A stretch of DNA of 64,000 nucleotides from Eremothecium cymbalariae DBVPG#7215 (GCF_000235365.1 NC_016453.1:992001-1056000); one strand, 5' to 3'; positions 19,996 to 30,751 are shown, counted from the stretch's first letter. Numbers and translations: made by a program. Notes: generated from the letters alone by a model not told the origin.

Positions 19996-22959
19996 TTATG
20001 GAATTAGGCGTTTTTGCAACTCTATCTCCTCGTTAGGGGTATTTGTGGAATTGAAATAGTTGCGCCATCTCGTGAAAATACTAGCTGAGTTTTGACTCGT
20101 AACGCTGCTCTTAAAATCTGGTGGAGTCCACCTACCTAGGAGTAATGAGCAAGTTACCACGCTGACAGAGCTTAGAGCCATGCCACATGCAGCAAGCATC
20201 GGATGTAAAGAAATACCCCATGGCAATAAAAATCCCATACTAATTGGTATCATGAATGAATTATAAATAACAGCCCAGAATAAGTTTAATTTTATCCGTT
20301 GGAAAGTTTTCTTTGAAATGTCCAATGCATATATTAACCCCTTGAGTGAGGATTTATCTGGGTTGTAGTCATCCAATATTATGACGTCGGCTGCTTCTAT
20401 AGCGATTTCCGTACCAGTGGATACCGAAATACCCAAATCACTAGTGACTAGTGCAGTTGAATCATTGAAGCCGTCGCCAACAAACGCAACTTTATAATTA
20501 TTTTCTTTTTGTAACTGTGATACGATTTCACTTTTTTGCTCAGGGTAAACGTCACTGTATATGTTGTTCAACGGCATACCAAGCTCGTGGGCTACCCTCA
20601 TAGCTGCCGCATGGTTGTCACCCGTGACCATTCCCACATAATATCCCTTCGAGATTAAGTACTGGATAACATCATAAGCATCCTGTTTCAAGTTGTCATA
20701 TATTTCGAATTTTCCGATTAGAATATTATTTATGCAAACGTAAGTTTCGGTGCAACTTGTCTTGGCGTTGACCTCAGTAGGCATTAAACTTTTATTCCCA
20801 ATAATAACATTGTAGACGATACCGGAGAGTGAAATTGAACAACGGAGACCCTTCCCCATTACGAACTTCTGTTCTATTATTTCTGCGCTGGACAGTAGCT
20901 TTAGGGATGCATATTCGTCGGTATACTGAACTATAGCCTTCGCTATTGGATGTTCGCTGATCTTCTCAGCTATGTTGATTAAACTCCAGTGAAGCGAATC
21001 TATCTCATCTGACGGTATCATAGCCACAAATCGCTTAACTACCATGCATCCAGTAGTCAAGATGCCTGTCTTGTCAAACAAAAATGCATTCAGTGATCCA
21101 CAGTTTTCAATGACATCGCCCCCTCTAAACAACACACCATTGTTCGCGCCAAGGCCTGTGCCAACCATGATGGCAGTTGGAGATGCAAGACCTAAAGCAC
21201 ATGGGCATGCAACAACTAGAACAGATATTGCTGTTTGTAAACTAACATAAAACTTACCATTAGGACCATTGAAAGCTCTTGGAGGTTTGGAGGATATACT
21301 GCTAAAAACCATCCAAAACACAAAGGTACAAATTGTCAGGATTAAAACACACGGTACAAATCGTGCAGCCATGTAGTCTGCGTACCTTTGGATGGGTGCT
21401 TTAGATAGTTGTGTGCTTTTCACGATATCGATGATAGTTGCCAATCTAGTGTCCTGGCCGACCTTGGTGGCCTTGTATAAGATAAATCCCGGCCCATTAA
21501 TGGATCCGCACAAAACATTAGACTGCACAGTTTTGCTGATAAACATTGATTCACCTGTCATTAGGGACTCATCAACCTCCGTTTCTCCTTCAATGATGAC
21601 TCCATCAGCGGGAATTTTCATACCTGGTTTTACAGCAATAATGTCACCCACCTGAAGTAGCTCGACAGGAATCTCTTTTAGCTCTCCTGACGATTCCTTT
21701 ACAAAACATGTAGATGGAGTCAAAGAGATGAAATTGGACAATGCCTTTGATGTACGAGACTTTGCTTTGCCTTCAAAATATTTGCCCAGAGAGACTGCCA
21801 GCAATAACATAGTGCAAGTATCGAATATAACATTTGGCAATTCAGAATAGCCCTTCCAAATATTTAAGACAATCGCATAGCTAGAAAAAGCGAACGCAGC
21901 TATATTCGACAAACAGACTAGGGTATCCATAGTTCCAGAACCATGAAGCATAGAGGCATATCCGGCCTTGCAGAAATAAACTCCCACAGAATATTCAACA
22001 TATCCAGTAAGCATTAACCCAATTATGTCACGATAAAACAATCCCCTAATAGGAGTTTGAACGAATGGGAAATACTCTTCCGACGACTGAAACACCATGG
22101 GAATTACCATGTATAAACACATAATAATAACTGCACAAACACCCGCATTTATTGCATGGTTTTTCCAGAGAGCAATCTCCTCTAATCTGGCCAACTGCTT
22201 TAATTGTGCAGCATTATCCATTGCAACAATGACAGACGCTTCAAATCCACAACCCTCAACTGCATCGACAAGCTCACGCAAGCCCACCTGCGACTTGCTA
22301 TAACAGACCTCCGCATCCTCAGTAACCAAAGAGACCTGTACCTTCCGCACTCCATGCATAGAGGAAACCACCCGCTCCACAGCAGCAGAACAGGCACCAC
22401 ACGTCATACCTGAAATCCGTAATCGTACCACTTCCTCGTCATTCAACAGATCACCTCTCATCTTTGCAACATCAAGAATCCCCATCCGCACCTGCTCTTC
22501 CGTGGAAAGCTCTTCCTTGCACATAACACCACCGCCCATTACATCCATCCCAACAGCTCCAGACCCACTAACACTTGGCCTCCCCCCGCCCACAAAATCC
22601 ACACCCAAGCCAAACAGCCCCCCACTAGCCACAGCATCACCCCCCACATTCCCCTCCCCATACTCAATACCCCCACCGTCGACCTCACCCACCTTCCCAC
22701 CTCCGTTTCGTACCTTATCACTAGTTCCTACACTCCGTTCACTAATTACCACAGCAACAAACCCACAATCCTCAATAACGCTTCTCAAGTCGTCCACACT
22801 AACCTTGCCACTATCAAACTTCACATGGCATTCTTCTGTCAGCAAAGATACAGCAACCTCCTTCACACCATCAACTTTCTCAATCTGCTTACTAACGGCA
22901 TCAACGCAGGTCCCACATGTCATTCCTTTGACCGTGATTAAAGCGAACCTGCAGCCCAT
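19996..22959 (-). CDS. CCC2: Copper-transporting P1B-ATPase Ccc2
   Basis: Golgi copper pump that receives Cu(I) from Atx1 and loads the multicopper oxidase Fet3, coupling copper to high-affinity iron uptake. There are 987 residues (1004 in S. cerevisiae). Two N-terminal metal-binding domains: VKGMTCGTC (C15, C18) and ISGMTCGACS (about 183). They are separated by a Gly/Val-rich linker of about 70 residues. The core follows: transmembrane helices from about 262, TGES (about 469), CPC in VACPCALG (about 585), phosphorylation site FDKTGILTTG (about 628), SEHP (about 668) and GDGFND (about 827), then two C-terminal helices. The phosphorylation motif reads DKTGI where DKTGT is near-invariant. ATG at 22959. 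An Aft-type CACCC element lies 184 bases upstream. Confidence 0.96.
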   Translation of the reverse strand: MGCRFALITVKGMTCGTCVDAVSKQIEKVDGVKEVAVSLLTEECHVKFDSGKVSVDDLRSVIEDCGFVAVVISERSVGTSDKVRNGGGKVGEVDGGGIEYGEGNVGGDAVASGGLFGLGVDFVGGGRPSVSGSGAVGMDVMGGGVMCKEELSTEEQVRMGILDVAKMRGDLLNDEEVVRLRISGMTCGACSAAVERVVSSMHGVRKVQVSLVTEDAEVCYSKSQVGLRELVDAVEGCGFEASVIVAMDNAAQLKQLARLEEIALWKNHAINAGVCAVIIMCLYMVIPMVFQSSEEYFPFVQTPIRGLFYRDIIGLMLTGYVEYSVGVYFCKAGYASMLHGSGTMDTLVCLSNIAAFAFSSYAIVLNIWKGYSELPNVIFDTCTMLLLAVSLGKYFEGKAKSRTSKALSNFISLTPSTCFVKESSGELKEIPVELLQVGDIIAVKPGMKIPADGVIIEGETEVDESLMTGESMFISKTVQSNVLCGSINGPGFILYKATKVGQDTRLATIIDIVKSTQLSKAPIQRYADYMAARFVPCVLILTICTFVFWMVFSSISSKPPRAFNGPNGKFYVSLQTAISVLVVACPCALGLASPTAIMVGTGLGANNGVLFRGGDVIENCGSLNAFLFDKTGILTTGCMVVKRFVAMIPSDEIDSLHWSLINIAEKISEHPIAKAIVQYTDEYASLKLLSSAEIIEQKFVMGKGLRCSISLSGIVYNVIIGNKSLMPTEVNAKTSCTETYVCINNILIGKFEIYDNLKQDAYDVIQYLISKGYYVGMVTGDNHAAAMRVAHELGMPLNNIYSDVYPEQKSEIVSQLQKENNYKVAFVGDGFNDSTALVTSDLGISVSTGTEIAIEAADVIILDDYNPDKSSLKGLIYALDISKKTFQRIKLNLFWAVIYNSFMIPISMGFLLPWGISLHPMLAACGMALSSVSVVTCSLLLGRWTPPDFKSSVTSQNSASIFTRWRNYFNSTNTPNEEIELQKRLIP

Positions 22960-23497
22960 TCTGAACCCACTGTACTACCACTAATATCCAGCCTGTGTCT
23001 CCACAAAACCAACCACCAGATCAACAATTACTTATTTAATGGTCTGAACTTATATCAGTTGGATTTCCGTCTCCTTCGGCAAACTTGTCCCCACAATAAT
23101 ACTATATTTTAAAAACTTTTATTTTAAATTATGTGAACTTATTGCACCCTCCCGCCGTATGGTTTCCTAACGGCTCCGTGAATATGTACGATGCACCTCG
23201 AAATTTGCCTTAATGAAGTGAAGGCAAATAGTATGTGGTTTAGAGGTTTATTATGTAATAAAGACGGTTATGAATCCAGCATCAACTTGGTTCTGTTGCA
23301 GCTCAGCAGTGGGTGGGTTCTACATAGCCAAGACGTGGGCATTTGTATTCATACATATATATACATCTTGTGTGTATGTATATATATATAGCTGAGAGGA
23401 GACACACATATATATAGAATGTATCGTATATTATATAGTACATGTGAGAGGCCAGGGCCGGAGAGGAGGAAGAGATAGCTGTGTATACATGGGTCGC
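22960..23497. other. CCC2 promoter and CKB2 3' region
   Basis: 538 bases. Contains the iron-regulon-type element at 23143-23149 and AT-rich stretches with TATATATA near 23380. A 66-codon frame at 23191-23391 is judged spurious. Confidence 0.55.
23143..23149 (+). promoter_or_regulatory. Aft1/Aft2-type iron-responsive element upstream of CCC2
   Basis: TGCACCC, the core recognised by Aft1/Aft2 in S. cerevisiae (YRCACCCR; here the base after CCC is T rather than a purine). It is 184 bases upstream of the CCC2 start. CCC2 is an Aft1 target in S. cerevisiae, which makes the match more credible than chance. Confidence 0.6.
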
Positions 23498-24310
23498 TCA
23501 TTTCTTGTAACCGCCATTCTTGGTTAGATCTACGCCCTTATGTTGAAGTTCACCCTCTAACTTTAATCTTTGGAGCTCTTGCCAACGGGCTAGCTGGGCC
23601 TGTTTGTGAAGCTCGAATCCGAACACCTTAGGAACATACCGCTTAGTGGGGTGCTTTGGAACGACTTCAGGGAAGGCTTGCAAGAACATGCCGGGGAAAC
23701 TGGTGCCGAAGTAAGCCCCATCTATACCACTGTGTCTAGAGGATTTTGGAATGTAGAGGTCTTCGCATGATGGGCAGTAGAGCTTGACACAATCGATGCC
23801 AGGTACATCATGGAGACCGACAGGCAGAAGTGGCTGGAAGTTGCAATGGACACGGGGACACCTACCGAAGTCCGCGTCGCGGTACTTCTGCAACATCTTC
23901 TGCAAGCCCTTGATTGTGATTATATACCGTGCGTGGATTAATCCGTATAGCTTCCTTGCATCGGATTCAAGTTGGTTGAGCTTCGTCCGGGACATCGCTT
24001 CCAACGTCGAGTCGTCCAATTCATCTACCATGTACTGAATTACCTGCGTAAACTTGATGACCGTCTTTTGCAAGTTAATCAGATTAAACCGGTCCGTCAT
24101 ATAATCCGTATCTACATCGCAGAAGTATTCATGGCCTTTCTTTCCCAAAAATAGATCTACCCATAGTTCAACATAATCACTAGACCCCGTCGAGTTCGTC
24201 TCAAGGACGTCCGGCATCTCCACATCCGCTGCTTCTGGCGCACCAGTATCATCAGTGCTCTTCTGAGACATGCTTGCTTGCTTCTCTTCTCTTTCCTTAG
24301 GATTTTCCAT
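23498..24310 (-). CDS. CKB2: Casein kinase 2 regulatory subunit beta'
   Basis: Regulatory beta' subunit of the CK2 holoenzyme. There are 270 residues (258 in S. cerevisiae). After an acidic N-terminus comes the family core: VDLFLGKKGHEYFCDVD (about 50), YGLIHARYIITIKGL (about 140), then the zinc-binding dimerisation region with two cysteine pairs (CPRVHC and CPSCEDLYIPKS). The conserved end is DGAYFGTSFPGMFLQ, HPTKRYVPKVFGFELH and VDLTKNGGYKK. ATG at 24310; a second in-frame ATG 13 codons later is also possible. It is divergent from HIR2, as in S. cerevisiae (YOR039W/YOR038C). Confidence 0.96.
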   Translation of the reverse strand: MENPKEREEKQASMSQKSTDDTGAPEAADVEMPDVLETNSTGSSDYVELWVDLFLGKKGHEYFCDVDTDYMTDRFNLINLQKTVIKFTQVIQYMVDELDDSTLEAMSRTKLNQLESDARKLYGLIHARYIITIKGLQKMLQKYRDADFGRCPRVHCNFQPLLPVGLHDVPGIDCVKLYCPSCEDLYIPKSSRHSGIDGAYFGTSFPGMFLQAFPEVVPKHPTKRYVPKVFGFELHKQAQLARWQELQRLKLEGELQHKGVDLTKNGGYKK

Positions 24311-24518
24311 TCCTCAGCTTGTCAATTAACCAAATATATGTACTATTGGCGTTCATTGACCGTTCTACTAAGAAACGCTTTTGATGGGTGAGTGAGTCTT
24401 TTTTACTTTTCGCCCTTCTCCCTCTTAAGAAAATTTCCGTACTTTGCAAGCTTTTAAGGCTTCAGCATTACTACAAGACGAAAAGGAAAGGGTTGTCAAG
24501 TGTCCTACCTGGTCGGCT

Positions 24519-27092
24519 ATGAAGTTATTGAAGTTCCCAGAGCCGCTACATAATGGTCTGTTATCAGCTAGTTATGTATTAGAAAACAAGTTGGTTTTAG
24601 TGGGGAACAATCGCATCTCGGTATGGGATTGCAGTGATCTCCAGCAGGCAGCCCAGGGGAAGAAACCCGTGAGAAATATGGGAAGCGAGTTTGAGATGGA
24701 GTTACCGGTTGAAGAAGATTTGCCTAGGTATCTGGTTGTAATTGGTAAGCAATTGGTTATTGCAGGGGATAGGACTATCTGGCGTTCGGCTGTGGATGTT
24801 GATTGGAGAATAGCACGCGAAGCGACTACTTTTGAAAAGTTTGTAGAATTTGAGAAGGATGAGTGTGTAACCGATATGAAATACGATGATGTTCATGGGA
24901 CTGTGTTTGTGGGTGTGAGCAGTCAGAATAAGGTATGGCTCTATGATGTGGCTACCTGGGGAAAGGTGGGTACGATCACTTTAAACGCGAAGCCGATTAC
25001 GTTGATTGTAGACCCTCTTGGGGAGCTGCTTACGGTGATCTTACAGAATAGGTCTGTTACAATTTACCAGTACGATGAACTAGGATCAACTAAGGTTCAT
25101 CATCAATTGAATCAGTACGTGCAAATGAATCCTTTGAGCTACAATATATCTATGTCTCCACAGGGGACATTATTACCGATGGTCAATTCTATTAAGAATA
25201 GTACTCCTTCTGTACAGCTTTTAGAAAGGAACTCCAACTTTGCTGTTCAGTCAACGCTAGTGGGGTACATTGACAAATGTAAGATTTTAAAGTTTTCCCC
25301 ATGTTTGTATGAGAAGCAGAATAAAGATAAGCCCTCCACCCAGTATAACCTGCTGGCCTCATCAGGAAACGATGATGGCAATATTGTCGTTTGGAATTCA
25401 AAACGTGCGAAGCCTCTGTTCAATGCTGCAAAGGTAACCAACACTTTTATAACCGATTTGCAATGGTCAGAAGACGGTACGAGTCTTTTTGCAATCAGTA
25501 ATGATGGATACTTATTTGTATTCGCATTCCAAGAAATTGAACTTGGTAAAGTACTTCCGAAGGACGAAGTTTTGAAGCAAAGAAGTGATATACAATTGTT
25601 GGAACAATTACCGTTGCCTCTGCCAAAAGTTGAGGCTCAAGGTGAGAAACCAGATGTTAAACCGGTTAAGGATATTAAAAGTGATCCAAAGGCCAATAAT
25701 GGGATTTCTCTAATTAAATCTGGAAAGAAGAAGGTTGCTCCTATTGTGATTAAAAGCAATTCGATGGAATTTAATGAACCCTCATACCTAGTTCCAAAAG
25801 ATTTGAAACGTAGACCGAGGGAAGAACCGCAATCTAATGGACTTTCTTCGAAGAAGCAGAGGAGAGATATAGAACCGATTGACTTTCTTGATACAAACTT
25901 ACTGATACCTAATATTTCCTTTTCCAAAATTCGGCTAGCGACTCCTAAAGTGCGCTTAAATTTCCAATATAACAGTTTTGTAAACAAAAACTTGGTAATG
26001 GAAATTAAGAATGGAACGGGTAATGAACAGAAACCAACTACAATCACTCTAACTCTCAAGGAAAGTGATAAGGATACGACTTTGTTTCAGGACTTTACCC
26101 CTAAATTCATTACTATATGCACATGTGGTGATTCATTTTGGTCTTACTGCACCGAAGAAGGTGTAATCTATGTCTATTCTTGTTCAGGCAAGAAAATTCT
26201 ACCGCCAATGATAATGGGTGTACCTATCAGTTTCTTAGAAGGTTGTGGAGACTATTTGCTTTGTGTTACTAGTATGGGCCAACTGTACTGCTGGGATGTC
26301 AAACAAGGTAAATTAAAATTTCCAATGAATACCGTTTATCCACTATTGAACCCAACTTTAAGATATTCCGATGATGTTCTCACTCGTGCTGAAAATATAA
26401 CCATGTGTACTGTAACTTCTAATGGTGTTCCCCTGATAACTCTCAGTAATGGAGATGGATACATGTTTGACTGTGATATGGAAGCCTGGATGTTAGTTAA
26501 CGATTCTTGGTGGGCGTATGGCTCACAATATTGGGACTTTACAAATACTACGCAAACAGGTACTAATTCATCGTTGGGCAACGGTGACAAAGATGATAAG
26601 AAAAATAAATATTGGAATTCGGATGCTGAGCATTTGATCGACGAAGTAAGGCGAAACAAACTGAGTATTGTGAATTATCTTGAATCGAAAACCAACGATG
26701 AAATGTCCAGGAAGGGCCGTATCCGTAATCTTCAGAGGTTTGCGAAGACAATTTTAATGAAAGAAGGTTTTGAAAACCTAGAAGATATTGTCACCTTATC
26801 CCATTTAGAAAATAGAATATTGGTTTCTCTAAAGTTAAATGAAACAGAGGAATTCACAAAATTGCTCATCGTGTATTGTATCAGGCTAGCAGAAATGGGT
26901 TTCAAAAACAGATTGGATGATGTACTGGGTTGGTTGTACAATGATGGCGATTATAAGGACAGCACTGTAGCTAATCACAGTAGAGAAGAATTATTAAAAC
27001 GGATATTAGTAGCCTGTGCAGACATCAGACAGGTTCAAAGGGTGACTACCAGCTATGCATCTGCGCTTGGTATTATCGATATGTCTTTGTAA
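24519..27092 (+). CDS. HIR2: Histone chaperone complex subunit Hir2
   Basis: Subunit of the HIR (HIRA-like) nucleosome-assembly complex, which represses histone genes outside S phase. The start was set at the ATG at 24519 ([13 protein letters not shown]), matching the family N-terminus (MRLLKYPLDIHN in S. cerevisiae). The frame is open 25 codons upstream, but that region has no ATG. It has 857 residues (875). WD-type blades fill about 1-340 ([30 protein letters not shown]-like and [20 protein letters not shown]). A Lys-rich linker holds the B-domain motif [22 protein letters not shown] (about 470). The C-terminal Hira domain has [14 protein letters not shown] text, [11 protein letters not shown] and [20 protein letters not shown]. 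Confidence 0.96.
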   Translation: MKLLKFPEPLHNGLLSASYVLENKLVLVGNNRISVWDCSDLQQAAQGKKPVRNMGSEFEMELPVEEDLPRYLVVIGKQLVIAGDRTIWRSAVDVDWRIAREATTFEKFVEFEKDECVTDMKYDDVHGTVFVGVSSQNKVWLYDVATWGKVGTITLNAKPITLIVDPLGELLTVILQNRSVTIYQYDELGSTKVHHQLNQYVQMNPLSYNISMSPQGTLLPMVNSIKNSTPSVQLLERNSNFAVQSTLVGYIDKCKILKFSPCLYEKQNKDKPSTQYNLLASSGNDDGNIVVWNSKRAKPLFNAAKVTNTFITDLQWSEDGTSLFAISNDGYLFVFAFQEIELGKVLPKDEVLKQRSDIQLLEQLPLPLPKVEAQGEKPDVKPVKDIKSDPKANNGISLIKSGKKKVAPIVIKSNSMEFNEPSYLVPKDLKRRPREEPQSNGLSSKKQRRDIEPIDFLDTNLLIPNISFSKIRLATPKVRLNFQYNSFVNKNLVMEIKNGTGNEQKPTTITLTLKESDKDTTLFQDFTPKFITICTCGDSFWSYCTEEGVIYVYSCSGKKILPPMIMGVPISFLEGCGDYLLCVTSMGQLYCWDVKQGKLKFPMNTVYPLLNPTLRYSDDVLTRAENITMCTVTSNGVPLITLSNGDGYMFDCDMEAWMLVNDSWWAYGSQYWDFTNTTQTGTNSSLGNGDKDDKKNKYWNSDAEHLIDEVRRNKLSIVNYLESKTNDEMSRKGRIRNLQRFAKTILMKEGFENLEDIVTLSHLENRILVSLKLNETEEFTKLLIVYCIRLAEMGFKNRLDDVLGWLYNDGDYKDSTVANHSREELLKRILVACADIRQVQRVTTSYASALGIIDMSL

Positions 27093-27168
27093 TAATTTGG
27101 TTAGTTAAACATTTATTTTTTACAGAAGTTGCAGATAGTTGATGAATGGTAAAATCTTTGTCTTTGTT

Positions 27169-28278
27169 TTAAAACCCAAGGAAGTGCTTAATATCTTTGA
27201 GATTTTTAGCAGCAATTGTGCTGGCACGTTCGGAGCCAAGTCTCTCAACTTCCTGTAGATAGCCCTGGTCTGCTATATATCTCGAAAATTTCGCTCGAGG
27301 TTCCTTTAACTCTTCTACAATCACTTCAGTCACGTAATCCTTCAGATCTTTATGACTTTTTAGCTTAATAATATCTGATTCAACCTCTGCAGTGGACTTT
27401 CTTTGGATTCCCGAAACAATATTAATTAAATTTGAAACACCAGGCCTATTTACTGGATCGTAGTTAAACACATTCTGAATTGAATCAGTTACAGCTCTTT
27501 TAACTTTTCGTGCAATAATATTAGGCTCGTCATTTATATATATCACTGCTGATTGGTTTGTATCACTCTTAGACATTTTCTTCTCAGGATTTAGCAAGCT
27601 TAAAATTTTTTTACTGGGAGCATAGAACGTGGTTGGTAAAGGAAAGTATTTGGTTTTGAATAATGCATTGATACTCTGAGCCAGTTGTCTCGTTAGTTCT
27701 AAGTGTTGTGTTTGATCATCACCCACAGGTACGTGAGTTGACTTGTAAAGTAATATATCAGCAGCCTGCAATACAGGGTATGCGAATAAGCCCAACTTAA
27801 CGTTACCCACAGTGTCCAAATTATTAGACCCTTCAATTCTAGCTTTCGATTTCCACTGGGTCATTCTATTCAAGGACCCAATTGACGCAATTGTTGTTAA
27901 ATACCAAAATAATTCCGAATGTTGTGGCACTTGAGACTGGTGGAAAATAATGGCCTTTTTTGGATCGATACCGACAGATAATATACTTGCAATAGCCTCT
28001 CTTCTCAATTGGCGAAATCTTTCGGGATCTGAATTGGGATTAGTCATAGCATGCAAATCAGCAGTTCCAAATATGAATCTACTGGTTCCATCATTCGAAT
28101 CCGTTATATCTTTCCAGACTCGAACAGCACCTAAGTAATTACCCAAATGGAACTTCCCTGTTGGTTGGATCATACTAAATACAGTGGCATTTTGTGGCAA
28201 TTTATAGTTAGTCGCATCATGAACTATATGTTTGAGAGTTGAATTTAGCCTCTTCGTTACATATATAAACAGGGGCAT
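27169..28278 (-). CDS. MSW1: Mitochondrial tryptophanyl-tRNA synthetase
   Basis: Charges mitochondrial tRNA-Trp. Class I synthetase with the HIGH-type motif in QPTGKFHLGNYLGA and KMSKS in PEKKMSKSD. The start was placed at the ATG at 28278 (MPLFIYVTKRLNSTLK), which gives a basic presequence and 369 residues (379 in S. cerevisiae). The frame is open 21 codons further up to a GTG but has no ATG there. Other family blocks: RMTQWKSKARI, YPVLQAADILLY, VPVGDDQTQHLELTR and RPGVSNLINIVSGIQ. Convergent with HIR2 (76-base gap). Confidence 0.96.
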   Translation of the reverse strand: MPLFIYVTKRLNSTLKHIVHDATNYKLPQNATVFSMIQPTGKFHLGNYLGAVRVWKDITDSNDGTSRFIFGTADLHAMTNPNSDPERFRQLRREAIASILSVGIDPKKAIIFHQSQVPQHSELFWYLTTIASIGSLNRMTQWKSKARIEGSNNLDTVGNVKLGLFAYPVLQAADILLYKSTHVPVGDDQTQHLELTRQLAQSINALFKTKYFPLPTTFYAPSKKILSLLNPEKKMSKSDTNQSAVIYINDEPNIIARKVKRAVTDSIQNVFNYDPVNRPGVSNLINIVSGIQRKSTAEVESDIIKLKSHKDLKDYVTEVIVEELKEPRAKFSRYIADQGYLQEVERLGSERASTIAAKNLKDIKHFLGF

Positions 28279-28439
28279 ATTAGTGCTAACATTTATGAAA
28301 CCACTTTTGATCTTTGTTGGAGGTGAATTTCTATTTTTCACGTCAACTTTCTCTTATTTCTTACTGGCATAAAAATTTGACCTAGTAAATTGACAGAGTA
28401 CAAGAAATTGTCTTCCAATATACACAAAGTTATTCTATA

Positions 28440-29501
28440 TCAAAGTTTATATACGTTGAAATTATTCCAACCTTTGCTACCGAGCAATCCGCAGATTGGT
28501 CCTTGGGCTAAATCGTATTTCATTCCAGAGATAGTAGTAATATAACCGTCTGGACCACAAACTAGAGATGCCACTGGCTTGATACTGTCTTCTATTGAAG
28601 TAAATGGAGTGCTTCCAACATATGAACAAGGCCTAGATATCAGGGGTTCAATCTTGGATGCATCATATCTGATACTATTACCTTTACTCGATTCAAACAT
28701 ATGCAATTGTAGCCTTTTCTTTTGCTCGCATAGATACAAGAATTTTATAAGTGGTCCTAGTTCCTGTATATCCTTACATGAATGAAACAATTGAATCTTC
28801 CCTTTAAATGGATCCTCTGTTAGAAGTAACTGAAGTGCTGTTACTATTGCTGTTCCTGCGGTGAACATTGAAATATCAAATGGCTGATGGTTGAAACGCT
28901 CAGCAAAGCCGGAATCATCTTGTTCCCAAAGAAATGACCTACTTCGCTTAACCTCATGATCATCCCTCGGGAATTCATAATCAACATATGGGCCTCGCAC
29001 TTCTATGGTACGGTCTGTTGGCAACCTTCTTAACCATTTGGAAACTTCACCATTTTCATAGTTTTTGATGTAAAATAATAGCTTTCCATTAGCATTGTAT
29101 CCATCTTTCAATACTTCAAGCTTATCATTGACGGTATCCACTTCTAGAGGTAGTGGGGTGTATCTTCTAACAACCATAATATCGGGCTGTTTTACCTCCA
29201 CGGACCATAAATTATAAGAAGCCATTGCAGACCATAAATTCGTTCTCTGAGGCTTCAGAGGGGTTAATTCCAATAAAAAATGGCTCTCGTCTATATCCTT
29301 CTTATAAGATATCCTGTACTTGGTAAAATATTCATTAGATAGTTCGGTATGGTAATAATGTTCACTGTAGTAGTAGCAGCATCCTACGCCCGTCACGCCA
29401 AACCCAAGGGCAATAAACGTGACCCATCTTTTGAAACCTTTGGAACGCTTATGCTGATATATTAAAGACGTAGATAACTTTAATACTCGTCCTCGCACCA
29501 T
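28440..29501 (-). CDS. CYC2: Mitochondrial cytochrome c biogenesis factor Cyc2
   Basis: Inner-membrane flavoprotein of the cytochrome c haem-attachment (reducing) pathway in S. cerevisiae. The start was placed at the ATG at 29501, giving 353 residues (366). The N-terminus is basic with one transmembrane segment at about 26-46 (FIALGFGVTGVGCCYYY). The ferredoxin-reductase-like domain follows, with VRRYTPLPL (the RxYTPL flavin motif), EVRGPYVDYEFP, MFTAGTAIVTALQLLLTEDP and LVCGPDGYITTISG. The end is GLLGSKGWNNFNVYKL. Orthologue position next to HIR2 and PEP12 (YOR037W). Divergent from CIA1 with a 173-base shared promoter. Confidence 0.94.
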   Translation of the reverse strand: MVRGRVLKLSTSLIYQHKRSKGFKRWVTFIALGFGVTGVGCCYYYSEHYYHTELSNEYFTKYRISYKKDIDESHFLLELTPLKPQRTNLWSAMASYNLWSVEVKQPDIMVVRRYTPLPLEVDTVNDKLEVLKDGYNANGKLLFYIKNYENGEVSKWLRRLPTDRTIEVRGPYVDYEFPRDDHEVKRSRSFLWEQDDSGFAERFNHQPFDISMFTAGTAIVTALQLLLTEDPFKGKIQLFHSCKDIQELGPLIKFLYLCEQKKRLQLHMFESSKGNSIRYDASKIEPLISRPCSYVGSTPFTSIEDSIKPVASLVCGPDGYITTISGMKYDLAQGPICGLLGSKGWNNFNVYKL

Positions 29502-29674
29502 TCTACTACTTCTCGTATTTCCTTTTTGCACCTTAGGTGCTGAAATTGGTTCATCCAACGTCCGCTCAATATCGTTCAAAAAAATGCTAGTGAATCACTT
29601 CCATGTTTTAGGACAACTATATATACTGAAATATCGTTTAAACGTAGAGTTAGCTGTGTGAAATAAAACTAAGT

Positions 29675-30658
29675 ATGCCATATCTGAAACTAAATAAGTC
29701 TTTAAAGCTTCATAAAGATAAATGCTGGTCACTTGATGTTTCAAAAGATGTCTTAGCCACTGGTTCAGCTGATCGCAAAATTAAGCTCGTTGACTTGAAT
29801 GATTTTCAATTGATTGATGAACTAGATGATACTGCTCATAAAAAGGCTGTAAGAAGCGTTGCATGGAGACCGAATTCCAATATTCTAGCTGCAGGATCAT
29901 TTGATTCCACTATTTCTATATGGGGAAGAGATGATAATGGATATTCTAGCTCAGAAACCGACTTGTTGGCTATCATTGAGGGACATGAAAATGAAGTTAA
30001 ATCGGTATCATGGTCACACAGTGGTTATTATTTGGCTACTTGTTCTAGGGATAAAAGTATATGGATTTGGGAAACAGACGAAATGGGTGAAGACTTCGAG
30101 TGCATTAGTGTACTACAGGAACATTCACAAGATATAAAGCACGTTATATGGCATCCCAGCACGAATATTTTGGCTTCAAGTTCATACGACGATACTATTA
30201 GAGTTTGGAAAGAGTATGATGACGATTTGGAGTGTTGTGCAGTACTGACAGGTCATCAGGGGACAGTATGGTGCTCGGGCTTTGAAGCATCTGAATCTGT
30301 AATCAGACTATGCAGTTGTAGCGATGATGCTACTGTTCGTATTTGGAAATGCGTAGACGAAAATCCCGATACCAATGAGCAGGAGTGGATACAAGAGGCA
30401 ACCCTACCTGCCGTCCATACTAGGGCCATATACAGCGTTAGTTGGAGTAAGGATGGTATTATTGCTAGTGCGGGTTCAGATGGTATATTAGCCGTTTATA
30501 AAGAAACCGATGGAAACTGGGAACTTCTAGCGAGGCATGAATTCGCACATGGCATTTATGAAGTAAATGTTGTCAAGTGGGTTGAACTGAGTGGTCGTCC
30601 TGCACTTGTCACAGGCGGAGATGATGGATGTATAAATATCTGGGAATTAGTAATTTAA
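29675..30658 (+). CDS. CIA1: Cytosolic iron-sulfur assembly WD40 protein Cia1
   Basis: Targeting-complex subunit that helps hand Fe-S clusters to cytosolic and nuclear apoproteins. A single seven-bladed WD40 propeller makes up the whole protein (327 residues; 330 in S. cerevisiae). Regularly spaced blades are visible: DVLATGSADRKIKLVDL, RSVAWRPNSNILAAGSFD, WSHSGYYLATCSRDKSIWIW, HPSTNILASSSYDDTIRVW, LCSCSDDATVRIWKC, WSKDGIIASAGSDG and LVTGGDDGCINIWELVI. ATG at 29675 gives MPYLKLNKSLKLHKDKCW. It corresponds to YDR267C next to MSW1 (YDR268W). Confidence 0.96.
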   Translation: MPYLKLNKSLKLHKDKCWSLDVSKDVLATGSADRKIKLVDLNDFQLIDELDDTAHKKAVRSVAWRPNSNILAAGSFDSTISIWGRDDNGYSSSETDLLAIIEGHENEVKSVSWSHSGYYLATCSRDKSIWIWETDEMGEDFECISVLQEHSQDIKHVIWHPSTNILASSSYDDTIRVWKEYDDDLECCAVLTGHQGTVWCSGFEASESVIRLCSCSDDATVRIWKCVDENPDTNEQEWIQEATLPAVHTRAIYSVSWSKDGIIASAGSDGILAVYKETDGNWELLARHEFAHGIYEVNVVKWVELSGRPALVTGGDDGCINIWELVI

Positions 30659-30751
30659 ACATGTAGATAGTTAATCCAGAATATTATATTACCCAATATA
30701 CATATATATACTTTTTACATTTTTCTGTGCTAGGTTTGTCTTGCATATACA

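Noticed and set aside
24444..24518. Upstream extension of HIR2 and similar TTG/GTG starts (MSW1, CYC2, PEP12, YPT35, TRP4, BCP1, EAF1, KIC1)
   Set aside because: Yeast nuclear genes normally start at ATG; the downstream ATGs match family N-termini.
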